NCBI GenBank assembly: GCA_016490735.1
Contig: JAEMWC010000096.1
Span: 1,045,001-1,109,000 of the forward strand
DNA length: 64,000 bases
Source: Pachyseris speciosa
Lineage: Eukaryota; Cnidaria; Anthozoa; Scleractinia; Pachyseridae
Direction: 5' to 3'
Below the pieces are notes generated by a model. The model did not search any database and was not told where the DNA came from. It saw only the letters and a program-made list of their open reading frames with translations. The position numbers and the translations under genes are program-made. Below are positions 32,501 to 41,633 of this stretch, piece by piece (within the stretch, counting starts at the first letter, position 1; every line of letters begins with the position of its first letter).

Positions 32501-35500
32501 ATCCTCATCACACACAATATAGTTAATTGATACTAAAACTGCTTTTAAGGATTAAGGAATTGTTGTAGTCGCCGTTCCTCTATTCAATTATTCGCTCATG
32601 CTTAAGGTGTGTAAGAGTCCTAGATGAGCCACCATAAAACGAAACGCAATCGGTCTTCTGGCGAACATAAAATCATGATTCTAGTACTGTGCATTAGCTC
32701 AGAACAGCTGGATAAATCCAATTTGTATGAAAAGGGTCAATCCGGTCTTGAATACACCTAGTTGTTGCGATGTTAATCTAAAAGATAGGTTAGTCGTCGT
32801 TTAATTTGATGTGGAATTTCCGTTCACATCAAACTTTGATGAAGCTGTGACTAACATTTCCTGTTCTTAACATCGCAACAACTGTACGCACAAACGGTTT
32901 GACCCATTCCGTATATCCACCTGGTATCAACGAATCGGAGTTATTCACCTCTTTTGAGCTAATAAACCATTTCTTTAACAGCATTTTGCCGGAGTCGCCC
33001 AGATGGCTTCTTGCCCAAGGTCGCACAGACGAAGCAAGTCGTGTTCTGGTGAAAATTTCCAATAAAAATTTAAGACCTCTTGACTTGGATTTGCTGAGAA
33101 GTACACTGAACAGATGTCAACGAGGAGAAACAGATGAACAAACTACGAAACCAAAGCATTCACCTGTAGACCTTTTGCGAACATCTCGCATGCGCAAAAG
33201 AACTCTCATCTTCTGGTTCAATTGGTAATGTATTTCTATAACGTTTTAATTAAATACTCCGGTTGACCAGTACAGTACAGGGCTACGTTATGATTTTCAG
33301 GATCTGTACAGAACTTTTTGTGAGAGTCATTTCACGGGTAATAGGGAGCTTAAAAGCAACGAAGACGATAACGGCATCGAGAACGCCAGAAAACAATAGG
33401 CTTAATGAGCAAAAGCAATGCGCTCTGCACGTGCGTTTTACTTTATGGTACACTTTTTTCCCGTCCTCTACAAAGCAACAGCGTCAAATGACCAAATTTT
33501 AGGTTTTCTCGAGAACGTGAGCGCACGACAGGAAATTTTTCTATCTTTTTCCTTACTTTGCCGTTGATAGCAATTTAATCCCTCGACAATCGCCGAGCTA
33601 TTCGCCTGCCTGAAGTGTACTGGTCGCATTATCGAACTTAGGTCTACCCATAATGCACTTAACAATCCCTTGAGCAGATCATGTATGCCAATGGCGTGAG
33701 TCTTGCTTCAAACATCCAAGATCCTCTGTCCGCATGATGCGCATACTGTTAATTAACAAAAATAGTCTACAGCACTCAATTTATTGGATTCCAACTCTTT
33801 GTTTCTTTTTACAGGATGGCAGAATGCTTGGTGATATATGGCTTCTTATTCTACATATCAGATTTGGCGGGAAACCCATATCTGAGCTTGGTGTTGATGT
33901 ATGCTAGTGATGTAGTAGGCGCTGTTGTAGCATGGGTAACGATGCAAAAGTGAGTTTGCTCATAACCTTTGCCAAACTTAGTCAAACCTTCACAGTCGTT
34001 CTCAAGGAATGGCCAACTTTCGGTTAATACAAGGTCAACTGCTTAAACCATAAAGACACATTAACGAAAGATGAATGTGAATACCCAACGCCAATTGTTA
34101 GAACAATTGGTGTTGGGAATTTTTATACCTCTCTTTGTAATTTGTAAACAGAAATTTCGGAATTTGAACGCTAGCATATAGCTTTTGACTTTGATCTGTC
34201 TTTATTTGGTTTCTGGTGACCTTTTAATGTCTTTTATTCAACTGACGATAAAATGCGAGAGGGTAGCTCAAAGTTTTCTAAACTTGTTTAAGTACTACTT
34301 AAACAAGTTTAGAAGGCTTTGAGCGGGTTTATGATATTTGCCAAGGCATTTAATAAACGCCCATTGTCTTCCAGGTGTAACTAAATGGCATACTACTATG
34401 TTAACTAAATGATACACCACTGTTGGTTGTGTTGAACATCCAATTCATAACCTTTTTCGCATAGTTTTGCTTTGATAGCGATTGAGGATGTATTACTTCA
34501 TTTCACTATTTTAACAACAAAACAAAAAACAGCTGTATTTTCAAAATTTGCACATAAAAGGTTCTAAGGGCAGGGTGTCTGATCAATGTGGCTCTCGGAC
34601 ACTGAAGAAGATATAAAAACATTCAGAGTGTTTTTCATTCAGGTTTGGCCGTCGTATTCCTACTTGTGTGTTTTTGATCGTTGGTGGAGTGACTTGCCTG
34701 CTTGTTCTTGCTATACCAAAGAGTAAGTGAAAATACAATGATATCAAAATAAGCAATATTTCAATTCACAATATTCAAGAAATTTTTCTCGTACATTCAG
34801 TCGAAGGATAACGCACTCGTGTACATGGTGGTTCCACGATATTTGTTCAAGATGACGTCCGATGCTATTGTCATGTTTGTCTGTCTGAGGCGTATATGTG
34901 GCATGCTGTTCGCTATATAAGCAGTTTCCTAGTTTTATTCTAACTAAAGCTTTGTGTTTAATTTTACAGACAAGACGCAAGTCAGTACAGCAGTAGCATT
35001 GGTTGGACGTTTTCTCGTCAGTTTGACATCAAACATTCTGTGGCTTTACGCCAGTGAATTGTACCCTACATCAATCAGGTGCAACAGTTTGTCTTTGCTT
35101 ACTTATATAAGTGATTGTATTATTTTTGTTTTGGGATGATAAAGTTAATACAGAGGTAGACAGACTGGGTAAATACTGGACATGGCGGTGGTACTCTTGG
35201 CAGATTCAACGCAAGAGACATCGTTTTGAGCTTTGAAAAAGATTGGTCAAGGTGAATTTAATGGGAAACCATTTTAGTAAGGTACTTTTGGTAGTCTGTC
35301 GTTAATCACGGTCGTCGTGGAAATCATCGATTGATATAGCTATGGTGAATATTCTAAGACTGTATTTCTTCCTAGAATCTTATAATGATCGTATCTTAGT
35401 ATAAGGAAACTGTTTGCAGAAGCTAACTTAAGAAATAATTGTTTTCAGGAGCCTCGCACTGGGCAGCTGCTCGGCGTTCTCTCGCGTGGGTTCAATAGCA

Positions 35501-35637
35501 GCTCCATATATTGTTATGTTGGTAAGGGAATCCTTCCATTTCCAGGCTTTAGGTTTTTTAAAAATCTGTAATGACAAATTAAAACTCGTATTGCAAACCT
35601 ATCTTTGTGTATTTTACGAAAATTTGGTTTATCAACG

Positions 35638-35668
<31 letters not shown>

Positions 35669-37224
35669 GGATTCGATTAGCTGACGTTTCGAGCGTTAGC
35701 CCTTCGTCGGAGCGAATCGAGGAATTGTGGGTTGTGTATGGTTTATATACAGGAAATGGAGCTACGCTATTGGTGGTAACATGGTAACGTGAAAAACATG
35801 AATAAATTAATTGAATGAAAAGCGCTCGTTGACACCGTGGGATTAAGAGTGCCAATTTGAAAGATCAGTTTTTGCTCGAGATTTTTACGGCTTTCCGTGG
35901 TACCTTGATGTAGGGAAAGGCCGGAGATCGACATGTGTTGTTTGGAATGGTTAGGGAGATTAAAATGCCGAGCGACAGGTTTGGATGCGTCTTTGTCATC
36001 TTTCTCAACATCACGAAGATGTTCTCGGAATCGGTCACCTAGTCGTCTTCCTGTTTCGCCGATGTATAACTTTTTGCATAATGTGCAGGTTATGCAATAG
36101 ATAACATTTGCGGAGGTACACGTGAAACGATCAGTGATCTTAACAGATCGCTTAGGGCCCGATATTTTGTCAGTGTTTTGAATGAAAGGACAAGTTTTGC
36201 ATCGCGAGCGCGCGCATTTAAAAGTGCCAGGTTGTTCCGTCGTTTTGAATGCGCTTTTAACTAGAAAGTTACCTACATTTTTGTCGCGTTTGAATGAAAT
36301 CAGCGGTGGTTCCGAAAAGATTCTAGCAGTTTCTGTATCATTTTGCAGTATCTTAAAGTTATTAAGAATGATGGCCTTAACTGGGTTATTATGCGGGTGA
36401 AATGTGAGGGTGAATGGAATTCTGTCATTCTTTTCCTTTTGTGACGTCTGTAGTGCTGACTGTTGATCAATCTGCTGAGCGCGGTGATGGCCCGATTGAA
36501 CTACAGAGTCAGGATAGCCACGTTTCTCGAAAAAATGGCACATTTCGTCTTTAGAAACTAATCCCTTTGTGTATTTTAGTCTCAGTTGCCTGGACTCAGC
36601 ATCATCCTTCCCATGGTTATCTTCGGTGTTTTGGCAGTAACCGCTGGCCTTATAACGCTGTGGCTTCCAGAGACTCTGCATACAAACATGTGTCAGACGA
36701 TTGAGGAAGTAGCGCTAGCAAAAGAGTATTATGGTTTTGTGTTGATGGGGGAACGTGTTCCAAACCCTATCTCATGTTTAAGGTGAGGTGACCACAAAAA
36801 ACGCTCGTTCTCGTGTCCCGATTCGCAAAGCCCTCCTAAAAGTTCAGAAATCTCCTGCAGAGTATTGTTTCTTGGCAATAGTCTAATGTTCTTCCAGCAG
36901 AATATTGTTCACAAACGAGACTCTTTTTGAAATCCCGGACAACAAGAATATTATATAGAATATATATAAATGTTACCTTGATGATTATTTTAGGTTCTTT
37001 TATTCATTCATTCATTTATTTGTTTGTTCGTTCGTTCGCTCGTTCGTGAAAGGGTGAAAATAATTGGGAAGGTTTTCACAACCGCTTCAATCTCTCTTTT
37101 TGGCAATGGTGGCAACTAAATAACATCTATTTTGTTTTTGTTTTAAAGGTCGCCTATCTCAGATGTGGATTTATCACAGAATGTTCTTAATAACCAGGAA
37201 TCAGAAAATTCGCCATTAATATAA
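26568..37224 (+). CDS. SLC22-like organic ion transporter, tandem copy 1
   Basis: Eleven exons assembled from GT-AG sites: 26568-26671, 29771-30044, 31428-31574, 32161-32441, 32982-33224, 33815-33949, 34643-34722, 34970-35078, 35449-35521, 36580-36782, 37149-37224. They sum to 1,725 nt (574 residues plus stop) with no frame break. SLC22/MFS hallmarks: FDDILKSIGEFGSYQ near the start of the first helix; a Cys-rich first extracellular loop (CDVDNCCDNC); MFS motif A (GAVSDIFGRR); PESPRWLL after helix 6; ASELYPTSIR near helix 10-11. It should be a 12-helix plasma-membrane facilitator for organic cations, anions or zwitterions; the substrate cannot be told from sequence. An AATAAA at 37263-37268 is a likely poly(A) signal. 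Intron 9 carries a Penelope-like insertion ending at the exon 10 acceptor. The neighbour is paralogue 41634-52221. Confidence 0.93.
27185..27528. mobile_element. Non-autonomous hAT-like MITE related to 5462-6894
   Basis: Left end CAGGGACCGCGCAG is identical to the terminal repeat of the hAT relic at 5462; the right end TTGCTGAGCGGACCCT is a diverged version of its right end (TTGCTGCGCGGTCCCTG). AAAAGG lies directly outside both ends (27179-27184 and 27529-27534), a probable trimmed target duplication. The 344-bp interior is non-coding. It lies in intron 1 of SLC22-like copy 1. Confidence 0.65.
27796..28440 (-). mobile_element. Probable LINE 3' fragment with (TGTC)n tail
   Basis: Read on the minus strand, an AT-rich segment ends with CTCCAAATAAAAACATG followed by TGTC repeats (27797-27821 on the plus strand), the usual 3' end of a CR1/L2-type insertion. 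It marks one edge of about 1.8 kb present in intron 1 of SLC22 copy 1 but missing from the aligned intron of copy 2. No coding frame was recognised, and the upstream boundary is uncertain. Confidence 0.45.
28462..28525 (-). repeat. tRNA-like sequence (SINE head or decayed tRNA)
   Basis: On the minus strand TGGCCTAAAGG resembles an A box and GGGTTCGATGTC a B box at about the right spacing, but the stems do not pair well and no flanking acceptor stem is visible. A poly-C/poly-A stretch (28559-28590) lies just upstream on that strand. Confidence 0.35.
28931..29457. repeat. Diverged direct repeat (about 165 bp) around a GC-rich hairpin
   Basis: The segment at 28931-29098 is repeated at 29286-29457 (shared phrases CACGGCAGTCCATCTG, TCTTAACATATT, GTTCAGACTTCAAA). 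Between them GTAGTCTCTAATTTT at 29167 and AAAATTAGAGACTAC at 29251 form an inverted pair around a CG-rich centre. The layout suggests one element inserted into, or flanked by, a duplicated one. Confidence 0.6.
29555..29592. repeat. Very GC-rich palindrome
   Basis: ACCCGGGC and GCCCGGGT bracket an alternating CG-rich core at about 29556-29590, inside intron 1 of SLC22-like copy 1. It stands out strongly against the AT-rich background. Confidence 0.6.
30307..31009. mobile_element. Non-autonomous element with CAGT...ACTG ends (pogo/Tigger-like)
   Basis: Left end CAGTTAAACCTCTATTAAGC and right end, read inward, CAGTGAACCCTCTATATTAA are near-identical inverted repeats. The phrase GACCGCTTAATAGAGG and variants recur at least five times inside. 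The 703-bp interior has no ORF. End structure recalls Tc1/mariner pogo-type elements; a TA duplication is not clear. It lies in intron 2 of SLC22-like copy 1, immediately before a SINE. Confidence 0.6.
31013..31291 (-). repeat. tRNA-derived SINE, family A, reverse orientation
   Basis: On the minus strand it carries the family head (GTTGGCGTAGTGG, B box GGGTTCGATTCTC) and the GGTTTTTCTCCGGGTTCTCC body, with AAT-rich tail DNA at 31013-31045. The 3' body differs from the 507-835 copy over about 60 bp, so it is a separate subfamily. Confidence 0.75.
33338..33560 (-). mobile_element. GGGAGCTTAAGC-family MITE, partial
   Basis: Begins TAGGGAGCTTAAAAGCAACG and continues through ACGTGCGTTTTAC and AGCAACAGCGTCAAATGACC, colinear with the reverse complement of the element at 59584-59960. 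It lies in intron 5 of SLC22-like copy 1 and is absent from the same intron of copy 2. Confidence 0.6.
34265..34326. repeat. Intronic hairpin
   Basis: GCTCAAAGTTTTCTAAACTT and AAGTTTAGAAGGCTTTGAGC form arms of about 28 bp around a two-base centre in intron 6 of SLC22-like copy 1. It is a probable tiny MITE or foldback scar. Confidence 0.6.
35616..36565 (-). mobile_element. Penelope-like element, 5'-truncated, with 13-bp target duplication
   Basis: The insert is bounded by the same 13 bp, CTTTGTGTATTTT, at 35603-35615 and 36565-36577. In copy 2 the equivalent site occurs once (49419-49431, TTGTGTGTTTT form), so the repeat is a target-site duplication. The minus-strand interior encodes the C-terminal part of a Penelope-like polyprotein with a GIY-YIG nuclease, followed by a 3' region containing a hammerhead-like core. 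The right duplication forms the pyrimidine-rich part of the exon 10 acceptor of SLC22-like copy 1. Confidence 0.85.
35660..35720 (-). ncRNA. Hammerhead-ribozyme-like motif in the Penelope-like element
   Basis: On the minus strand the order is CCGACGA, a GGGC-UAAC-GCUC stem-loop, GAAAC, then GUC. This matches the hammerhead core CUGANGA / stem II / GAAA / NUH except that the first U is C. Penelope-like elements are known to carry hammerhead motifs in their terminal repeats. Stem III here is very short and the U-to-C change may inactivate it. Folding is by eye only. Confidence 0.45.
35767..36570 (-). pseudogene. Penelope-like polyprotein C-terminus with GIY-YIG endonuclease
   Basis: About 265 codons are open on the minus strand. 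The upstream part (FFEKRGYPDSVV … NNPVKAIILNNF) is the thumb/linker region seen after the RT in Penelope-like elements; then CARSRCKTCPFI (Cys cluster) and the GIY-YIG nuclease core NVIYCITC…KLYIGETGRRL…FREHL follow. The RT domain is not present, so the copy is 5'-truncated and incapable of autonomous movement, although this portion is undamaged and therefore fairly recent. Confidence 0.85.
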
Positions 37225-38230
37225 ACAATTTATAATATGTACGGTCGATACGAGTTTTATTTAATAAATGAACTATTTTTGAATATTAAACGCTTATTTT
37301 TTTTAATAACTTTATTGGGTTTCAATTATAGTACATAAATAATCTATTAAGGGAAAATAAGCAAAAGAAAGGATAAAACACCCAAATGGACGAGCACGAA
37401 CGAATTTTAAGGAAGAGAACGTTGTGGTTTGTTGCTGTTTGTATGATGGTGCTCAAGGAAGGCGTTATTGCAGAAGATCGATGAGTTGACAAACAAACAC
37501 TTCGACCTTGTCATGCATCTTTCATATCAGGCATGGTTTCCAGTCTCTGCTTGTTTCTAACAAATCAGATCTTTTCTTTGATAGTTTGAAGTAGGAAAAC
37601 CACATTCTAACTCTTCGCCGACTGCGGAAAACATTTATGCATTTTAAATTTGTTTAGATCTTGACTCCACTCATGTATGAGGCATTTGAAGTGAAACAGG
37701 TGGTCAGTTGGCAAGAAGGGCATGTGCTAAAACCAAGAACGCCGGAACGAAACCAGAGGAACGGAACCACCGGAATCACCAAAACCGAATAAAACTAGAA
37801 CTCTGTTTATTTTACATTTTAGATTTTGCAAATTAATGAAAGTAGCGACAGTTAACTCTCAATACAGAACTATTACTAAATTTGCATTTTAGACTCTTTT
37901 AAACCAACTAAGCGACTTTTTGGGAAGAAACAACAAGTGTAACTATAAAAGATTTTCATAAGGTTTTAAAAGAGTAGACCATTGATACTCAAACCCATTT
38001 CTGCTACTTACTTGTATAAAAATAGTGGGACGTGAACATAAACGAACAATGACTAACTTGCATAGACCCAACTGAAGTAAAAATGTTAAGCACGGATTCT
38101 TCCTTGCAGCATTTGTTTCTAGTATAACACCCTCCCTCCTTCCCCCGCAAAAAATCGGTGAAACATTCAGCACGATCCTAATAAAAAAAATGCTTACAAT
38201 TGCGAGGTTTCTGTAAGGCATTTGTTCCTT
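37225..38230. other. 3' flank of SLC22-like copy 1
   Basis: Starts with the 3' UTR (AATAAA at 37263-37268). The segment near 37610-37700 (…CGGAAAACATTTATGCATTT…) aligns with 52350-52400 downstream of copy 2, so it belongs to the duplicated unit. Nothing else is recognised. Confidence 0.5.
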
Positions 38231-38625
38231 AGTAGTAGGGGTTGAACATTTTACTCCTCCTATTGGATTTCCCTTGGATTTCCCGCATACTAATTTGGAT
38301 TTCCCGCATACTAATTTGGATTTCCCGCATACTAATTTGGATTTCCTGCATACTAATTTGGATTTCCTGCATACTAATGAAGTGTCTAGCTAGCTAGGTA
38401 AAAATGGGTTCCTCCATACTAATGAGCGTCAATCTAGTACAATAAAAACAATAGACCTGCCCAAGCTTGCCTGGTCTATGCCCACCCTGATTGGTTCATG
38501 TAGAATCTATTCTATCTTCCAAATAAAAGCGCGTAGATTTCGAAAACGTCATTCCTTCATTTAACTTGAAGTCGCTGGAAATTTGAAAACTTTGTTCGAT
38601 TTTCGAAACGTTTATTCTCTTGACT

Positions 38626-39770
38626 ATGGCTTTTTTTACCAACATCGTTGATCTTCAAGCTGCTTTGAGCGCTTGTTTAACTGTCCGCGACTGGGAGATG
38701 TTGACCGAGAAGCTGTTGAAATCCCAGAGAATTTTGTGCCATTGGCTTATGCGAGTTGGCTGAATTGACTGTGCAAGAATTTGAGGTAAGTTGAAAAATT
38801 TTTTGCTCGATCTCTCTTGATTTTCTAAACTCAAACTTTCTTCTTGTTTCAAGACAAACGCATTAGCAAAACGCTTTTTAAGTTTACTAGTTGATGTCTA
38901 AACTTTCTAGCCATTACTTAATTTTAGGGCGAAAATTTTAACTCTTCGATTATTCAAACATTGCTTTCAATAACCGTTTTAGATTCAATTCTCTCTCATA
39001 ACGTTACTTATTCAAGTAATCAAGTCAAGTCAAGTAATGAGGTCCCGACTGCAAACGTGGAGAATGAGTTTGACTTTCTCGATTCGGTAAGTTTATTTTT
39101 CCCAACTCAAACTTGGTTATAAAGCTTTGTAGTTCATCACTGTTCAAAACTTTTAATTATACGAACTTACGGCACTGAACTAAATTTGCATGAAAAATTA
39201 GCACCTCTTTGTTCAATGAGTTAAGACTAAGTCAAGCTCAATACCCACAGGATTTATCTTAACTTGAATTAATCTCGAAATATTCTTTGATTTACAGATG
39301 ACCGCAGACGAACTACAAGAGATCGAGATAATGGAAGGGCTCCCGTTAGAAAATGTAAGTAATTTTATCGTTGTGTTTATCAACTAATTTAACAGATCAA
39401 AAAATTAACCAGCCTGGGTTTAAACCGTTTTCTTTCCTTTGTATAAAGCATCCATGTATTCTAAATTAATTTTGTCGTGTTTTCTTGTAGGATAACCCTG
39501 ACTCGTATTTTCCACTGGAAATGGAAAGTGGTTTATGTGACGAAGTAAGTTATCCAATTTCATTGAACTGATTTCCTTCACAACCATCATGTAATGTATA
39601 TTTTTCAACGACTCATTCTCTGTTGTTATTTTCAGTGGTTGGGAGAGGCGAATCAACTACCAACTTGGAATCCTTCTCAGCATCTCATCGTAAGCGGGTT
39701 GATACATGCCATAACACCAAATGATATTTTCAGGAGCACCTTCAATCATGTCTTCGCCCGATTCCAGTAA
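38626..39770 (+). pseudogene. Small acidic protein gene, left arm copy, broken
   Basis: Exons by splice signals: 38626-38785, about 39030-39086, 39298-39354 (TTTACAG/GTAAGT), 39491-39544 (TTGTAG/GTAAGT) and from 39636 (TTTTCAG). Exon 1 differs from the right-arm copy by a 2-base gain and a 1-base loss, breaking the frame, and the exon 2 acceptor present in the right arm is replaced by CAAGTAATCAAGTCAAG. Exons 3-5, found only here, encode MTADELQEIEIMEGLPLEN, DNPDSYFPLEMESGLCDE and WLGEANQLPTW, strongly acidic. No domain is recognised. Confidence 0.55.
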
Positions 39771-39885
39771 ACGTTTAACAAACTGACTTTTTCCGCAACA
39801 GGTCGGTCCTGCCACAAGAGCGGGGAAGGGATGTTTCCATCTTGGATCCAGTTGGATCCATCTTTGAACAGTGATGAACTACAAA
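39672..39885 (-). pseudogene. P-loop NTPase fragment in the element core
   Basis: The minus-strand frame gives RWKHPFPALVAGPTCCGKS (Walker A GPTCCGKS, GxxxxGKS), then QFVKRLL, followed by an I-I-W-C-Y-G-M-Y-Q step. Only about 70 codons are present and no Walker B is seen. The layout (hydrophobic strand, Walker A, F-V-K-x-L-L, W-x-Y-G) resembles ATPases of mobile or virus-like elements repeated in invertebrate genomes, but I cannot name the family. It is in the same orientation as the right-arm exons and starts where the right arm stops matching the left. Confidence 0.6.
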
Positions 39886-39924
39886 GCTTTATAACCAAGT
39901 TTGAGTTGGGAAAAATAAACTTAC

Positions 39925-40381
39925 CGAATCGAGAAAGTCAAACTCATTCTCCACGTTTGTAGTCGGGACCTCATTACTTGACGCCTGTGATAAGAGAATA
40001 AGTAACGTTATGAGAGAGAATTGAATCTAAAACGGTTATTGAAAGCAATGTTTGAATAATCGAAGAGTTAAAATTTTCGCCCTAAAATTAAGCAATGGCT
40101 AGAAAGTTTAGACATCAACTAGTAAACTTAAAAAGCGTTTTGCTAATGCGTTTGTCTTGAAACAAGAAGAAAGTTTGAGTTTAGAAAATCAAGAGAGATC
40201 GAGCAAAAATTTTTCAACTTACCTCAAATTCTTGCACAGTCAATTCAGCCAATCTCGCATAAGCCAATGGCACAAAATTCTCTGGGATTTCAACAGCTTC
40301 TGTCAACATCTCCCAGTCGCGGACAGTTAAACAAGCGCTCAAAGCAGCTTGAAGATCAACGATGTTGGTAAAAAAAGCCAT
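39925..40381 (-). CDS. Small acidic protein gene, right arm copy, exons 1-2 intact
   Basis: Exon 1 is 40381-40223 (53 codons, start MAFFTNIVDLQAALSACLTV, later EIPENFVPLAYARL) and exon 2 is 39984-39925 (20 codons, ASSNEVPTTNVENEFDFLDS). Both have consensus sites (GTAAGTT donor; TTATCACAG acceptor; GTAAGTT donor) and keep phase 0. The downstream exons are lost in this arm because the inverted repeat ends in intron 2. No relatives are recognised. Whether it is transcribed is unknown. Confidence 0.5.
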
Positions 40382-40977
40382 AATCAAGGGAATAAACGTT
40401 TCGAAAATCGAACAAAGTTTTCAAATTTCCAGCGACTTCAAGTTAAATGAAGGAATGACGTTTTCGAAATCTACGCGCTTTTATTTGGAAGATAGAATAG
40501 ATTCTACATGAACCAATCAGGGTGGGCATAGACCAGGCAAGCTTGGGCAGGTCTATTGTTTTTATTGTACTAGATTGACGCTCATTAGTATGGAGGAACC
40601 CATTTTTACCTAGCAAGCTAGACACTTCATTAGTATGCAGGAAATCCAAATTAGTATGCAGGAAATCCAAGGGAAATCCAAAACGAGCAGTAAAATGCTC
40701 AACCCCTACTATTTTCCTTAATAAAAGACATACATGTTCAACGTGTTCCGTTTTTACAAAAGCAGCGGTTAACATGACGTTAAACGAACCTTTTATTGTA
40801 TTCTTTTCTTTTGCTTGGTTGTTTCATTTAAGTCAAAGCCAACAATGTTTCCTCTTTAGCAAAAGTTTGATTTGATCTCGTTCCGGTGGTTTCGGTTGTT
40901 CCGCTGGTTTAGGTGGCTCCGTTCCTGTAGTTCCAGTGGTTTCGTTCCGGCCTTCCTGGTTTTAGCACATGCCGGCA

Positions 40978-41350
40978 AGGAGGAGTCCCCCCCGGGGGGT
41001 TACACCCAGAAAAATTGGGTGGGGGTGTGCGGCCCGCTTCCTGAAACTGTTGCCTTATTTCAGACCAAAATCTGCGATTTTCCCTACCCTATTTCAGACC
41101 TGATCAAAAATTCGATACCCTAGGGCTTTTGTGGATGGTCTTCTCGCCTAAGAATGAGGAAGTAGCTTCTTCTAAAAACATACCCAATTCAAGACTAGAG
41201 TGCACAAACCATACCTTATTTCAGACTAAAATGGTCAAAATCGATACCCTTTTTCAAACCAAAACGGCTAAAAAACAATACCCTTTGGGGCCGCACACAC
41301 CTATATAGCCCATATAAGGGAGTATCCCCCAGGGGGGGGGGGGGGAGTCG
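40978..41350 (-). mobile_element. Second copy of the 25900-26300 element, reversed
   Basis: Mirrors the first copy in order: CCCCCGGGGGGTTACACCC, TTATTTCAGACC phrases, GGGGCCGCACACACC and CCCATATAAGGGAGTA, ending in a poly-G run at 41333-41345. Its right edge is about 285 bp before the start codon of SLC22-like copy 2. The DNA immediately between element and gene differs from that of copy 1, so it may be a separate insertion. Confidence 0.7.
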
Positions 41351-41633
41351 AGGGGTCCAAATACGTTTTGGTGAACAGAAGTAGAGACAGTTAGAAGGGA
41401 TATAACAACGAGCACAGATAACACTAAGTTTGGAAAGTTTAGTAGCAGGGAGGCTATACAAGGACGACGCCAGCAGCGCAAGAAAACATCACACAACAAT
41501 GCCCATTCCTTGAGCGTGGCCTAACGGCCCAGGAAATTCTCAGTGCTCTTTGAAGCATGACATATGCCGCTGACTGGTTAACAGTATCACAGTGTTTTAG
41601 TCGGTAATCATAAATTTTTGCGAGCCGGTTTCG

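Larger units (their letters stand above)
38233..40710. mobile_element. Large inverted-repeat element with mirrored gene fragments and a P-loop core
   Basis: Left arm 38233-39148 and right arm about 39886-40710 are reverse complements of each other with few differences. Outer edges read TAGTAGGGGTTGAACATTTT and its near reverse complement. Inside the left edge are five 21-bp units (TTGGATTTCCCGCATACTAA) at 38274-38378; the right arm has two. Each arm carries a promoter-like stretch, a start codon and exons of the same small acidic protein, pointing inward. The core (39149-39885) contains three more plus-strand exons and a minus-strand ATPase fragment. The superfamily is unknown; long arms with subterminal repeats recall Foldback/Galileo elements or the inverted termini of virus-like elements. 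No transposase is seen. Confidence 0.75.

Noticed and set aside
34085..34130. Rho-independent-like terminator (hairpin plus T run)
   Set aside because: The hairpin CCAATTGTTAGAACAATTGG followed by T residues is in a eukaryotic intron and has no such role.
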